Part shown: piece by piece, positions 63,660 to 64,000 of the stretch
How the letters are laid out: the number at the start of each line of letters is the position of its first letter
Position numbering within the stretch: the first letter of the stretch is position 1
NCBI GenBank assembly: GCA_013398295.1
Contig: VZSF01002923.1
Coordinates: 1-64,000 of the forward strand
Source of the DNA: Chionis minor
Taxonomy: Eukaryota; Chordata; Aves; Charadriiformes; Chionididae
Reading direction: 5' to 3'
DNA length: 64,000 nt
Made by a program: the position numbers and the translations under genes
The notes under the pieces: model-generated
What the model saw: only the letters and a program-made list of their open reading frames with translations
What the model was told of the DNA's origin: nothing
Databases searched by the model: none

Positions 63660-63928
63660 GTAGGTGGTTTATGGGGATGGCAGCACAGCGATGCCTCGTT
63701 CTGTATTTAGGCATGGCCCTGCTAATCCTCATTGTAGCAGTGCCCATGAGCAGTGAAATTCAAAGTGTGTTTTGCCTTGCGGTGTCTATAAATAACACCT
63801 GTAAGGTGCTAATTAATAGTCTGCGCTTCACTGAAGCAGAAATAGATTTTTGGTGACTGGCGGCCATTAAGCAACTGATTCTCTTTCAGCCTTGCCTGAT
63901 TGTAGTGTACTTTATGACAGTCAACGAG

Positions 63929-64000
63929 TGTTGTGGTTTAACCCCAGCTGGCAGCTGGGACCACACAGTCGCGCTCTCAGTTCTGCCCCCACCCTGCCTC
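63929..64000 (+). mobile_element. Endogenous retrovirus LTR fragment (5' end, cut by window edge)
   Basis: From 63929 the sequence reads TGTTGTGGTTTAACCCCAGC, then CTGGCAGCTGGGACCACAC. It begins with TG as LTRs do and resembles the 5' end of LTRs widespread in neoavian genomes. It lies in intron 11 of TFIP11, in sense orientation. Only 72 bases are visible, and nothing of internal viral genes is in the window. The family is assigned from recollection of the consensus. Confidence 0.5.

Noticed and set aside
1..64000. CRISPR arrays, operons and tRNA/rRNA genes
   Set aside because: The window is vertebrate nuclear DNA. No regularly spaced repeats or tRNA/rRNA signatures were noticed by eye.

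Overview
This window is nuclear DNA from a bird. It carries the vertebrate synteny block that corresponds to human 22q12.1, in the order MIAT-like lncRNA, CRYBA4, CRYBB1, TPST2, TFIP11. The genes have spliced, GT-AG exon structures. Reading splice sites by eye gives complete coding sequences for three proteins: beta-A4 crystallin (196 aa), beta-B1 crystallin (238 aa) and tyrosylprotein sulfotransferase 2 (371 aa). It also gives the first 11 coding exons (about 709 residues) of the splicing factor TFIP11, which runs off the right edge. The lineage evidence is the crystallin and TPST2 sequences, the gene order, and a fragment at the extreme right end that looks like an avian endogenous-retrovirus LTR of a type common in Neoaves. 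The species cannot be fixed from the sequence alone.

Layout. Positions 1-17,200 form a protein-gene-free tract. It alternates GC-rich stretches with AT-rich islands full of ATTA/TAAT motifs, which look like conserved non-coding elements. It also holds a near-perfect 37-bp-arm hairpin at 3678-3754. Positions 17,263-19,301 hold a strong cluster of ACTAAC motifs on the minus strand, nine of them in about 600 bp. This is the hallmark of the nuclear lncRNA Gomafu/MIAT, and it sits exactly where MIAT should be: downstream of CRYBA4 and on the same strand. Positions 19.3-26.1 kb have no recognisable gene. CRYBA4 (minus, 26.1-28.4 kb) and CRYBB1 (plus, 31.8-36.5 kb) are divergent. Each has a TATA box, a non-coding first exon and Maf-type sites, and about 3.3 kb separates their promoters. 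Downstream of CRYBB1 come a 494-base gap, a GC-rich minisatellite with an evident assembly fault, and about 12 kb without recognisable coding sequence that probably holds the TPST2 5' UTR exons and promoter. TPST2 (50.2-56.2 kb) and TFIP11 (from 56.6 kb) follow in tandem, with only a few hundred bases between them. A 145-base gap lies in the TFIP11 promoter/5' UTR.

The genes do not form a pathway. The two crystallins are partners in lens beta-crystallin oligomers and probably share lens regulatory input. TPST2 is a Golgi sulfotransferase and TFIP11 a nuclear spliceosome-disassembly factor. The long open frames in the GC-rich left half have no recognisable domains and were not called as genes.
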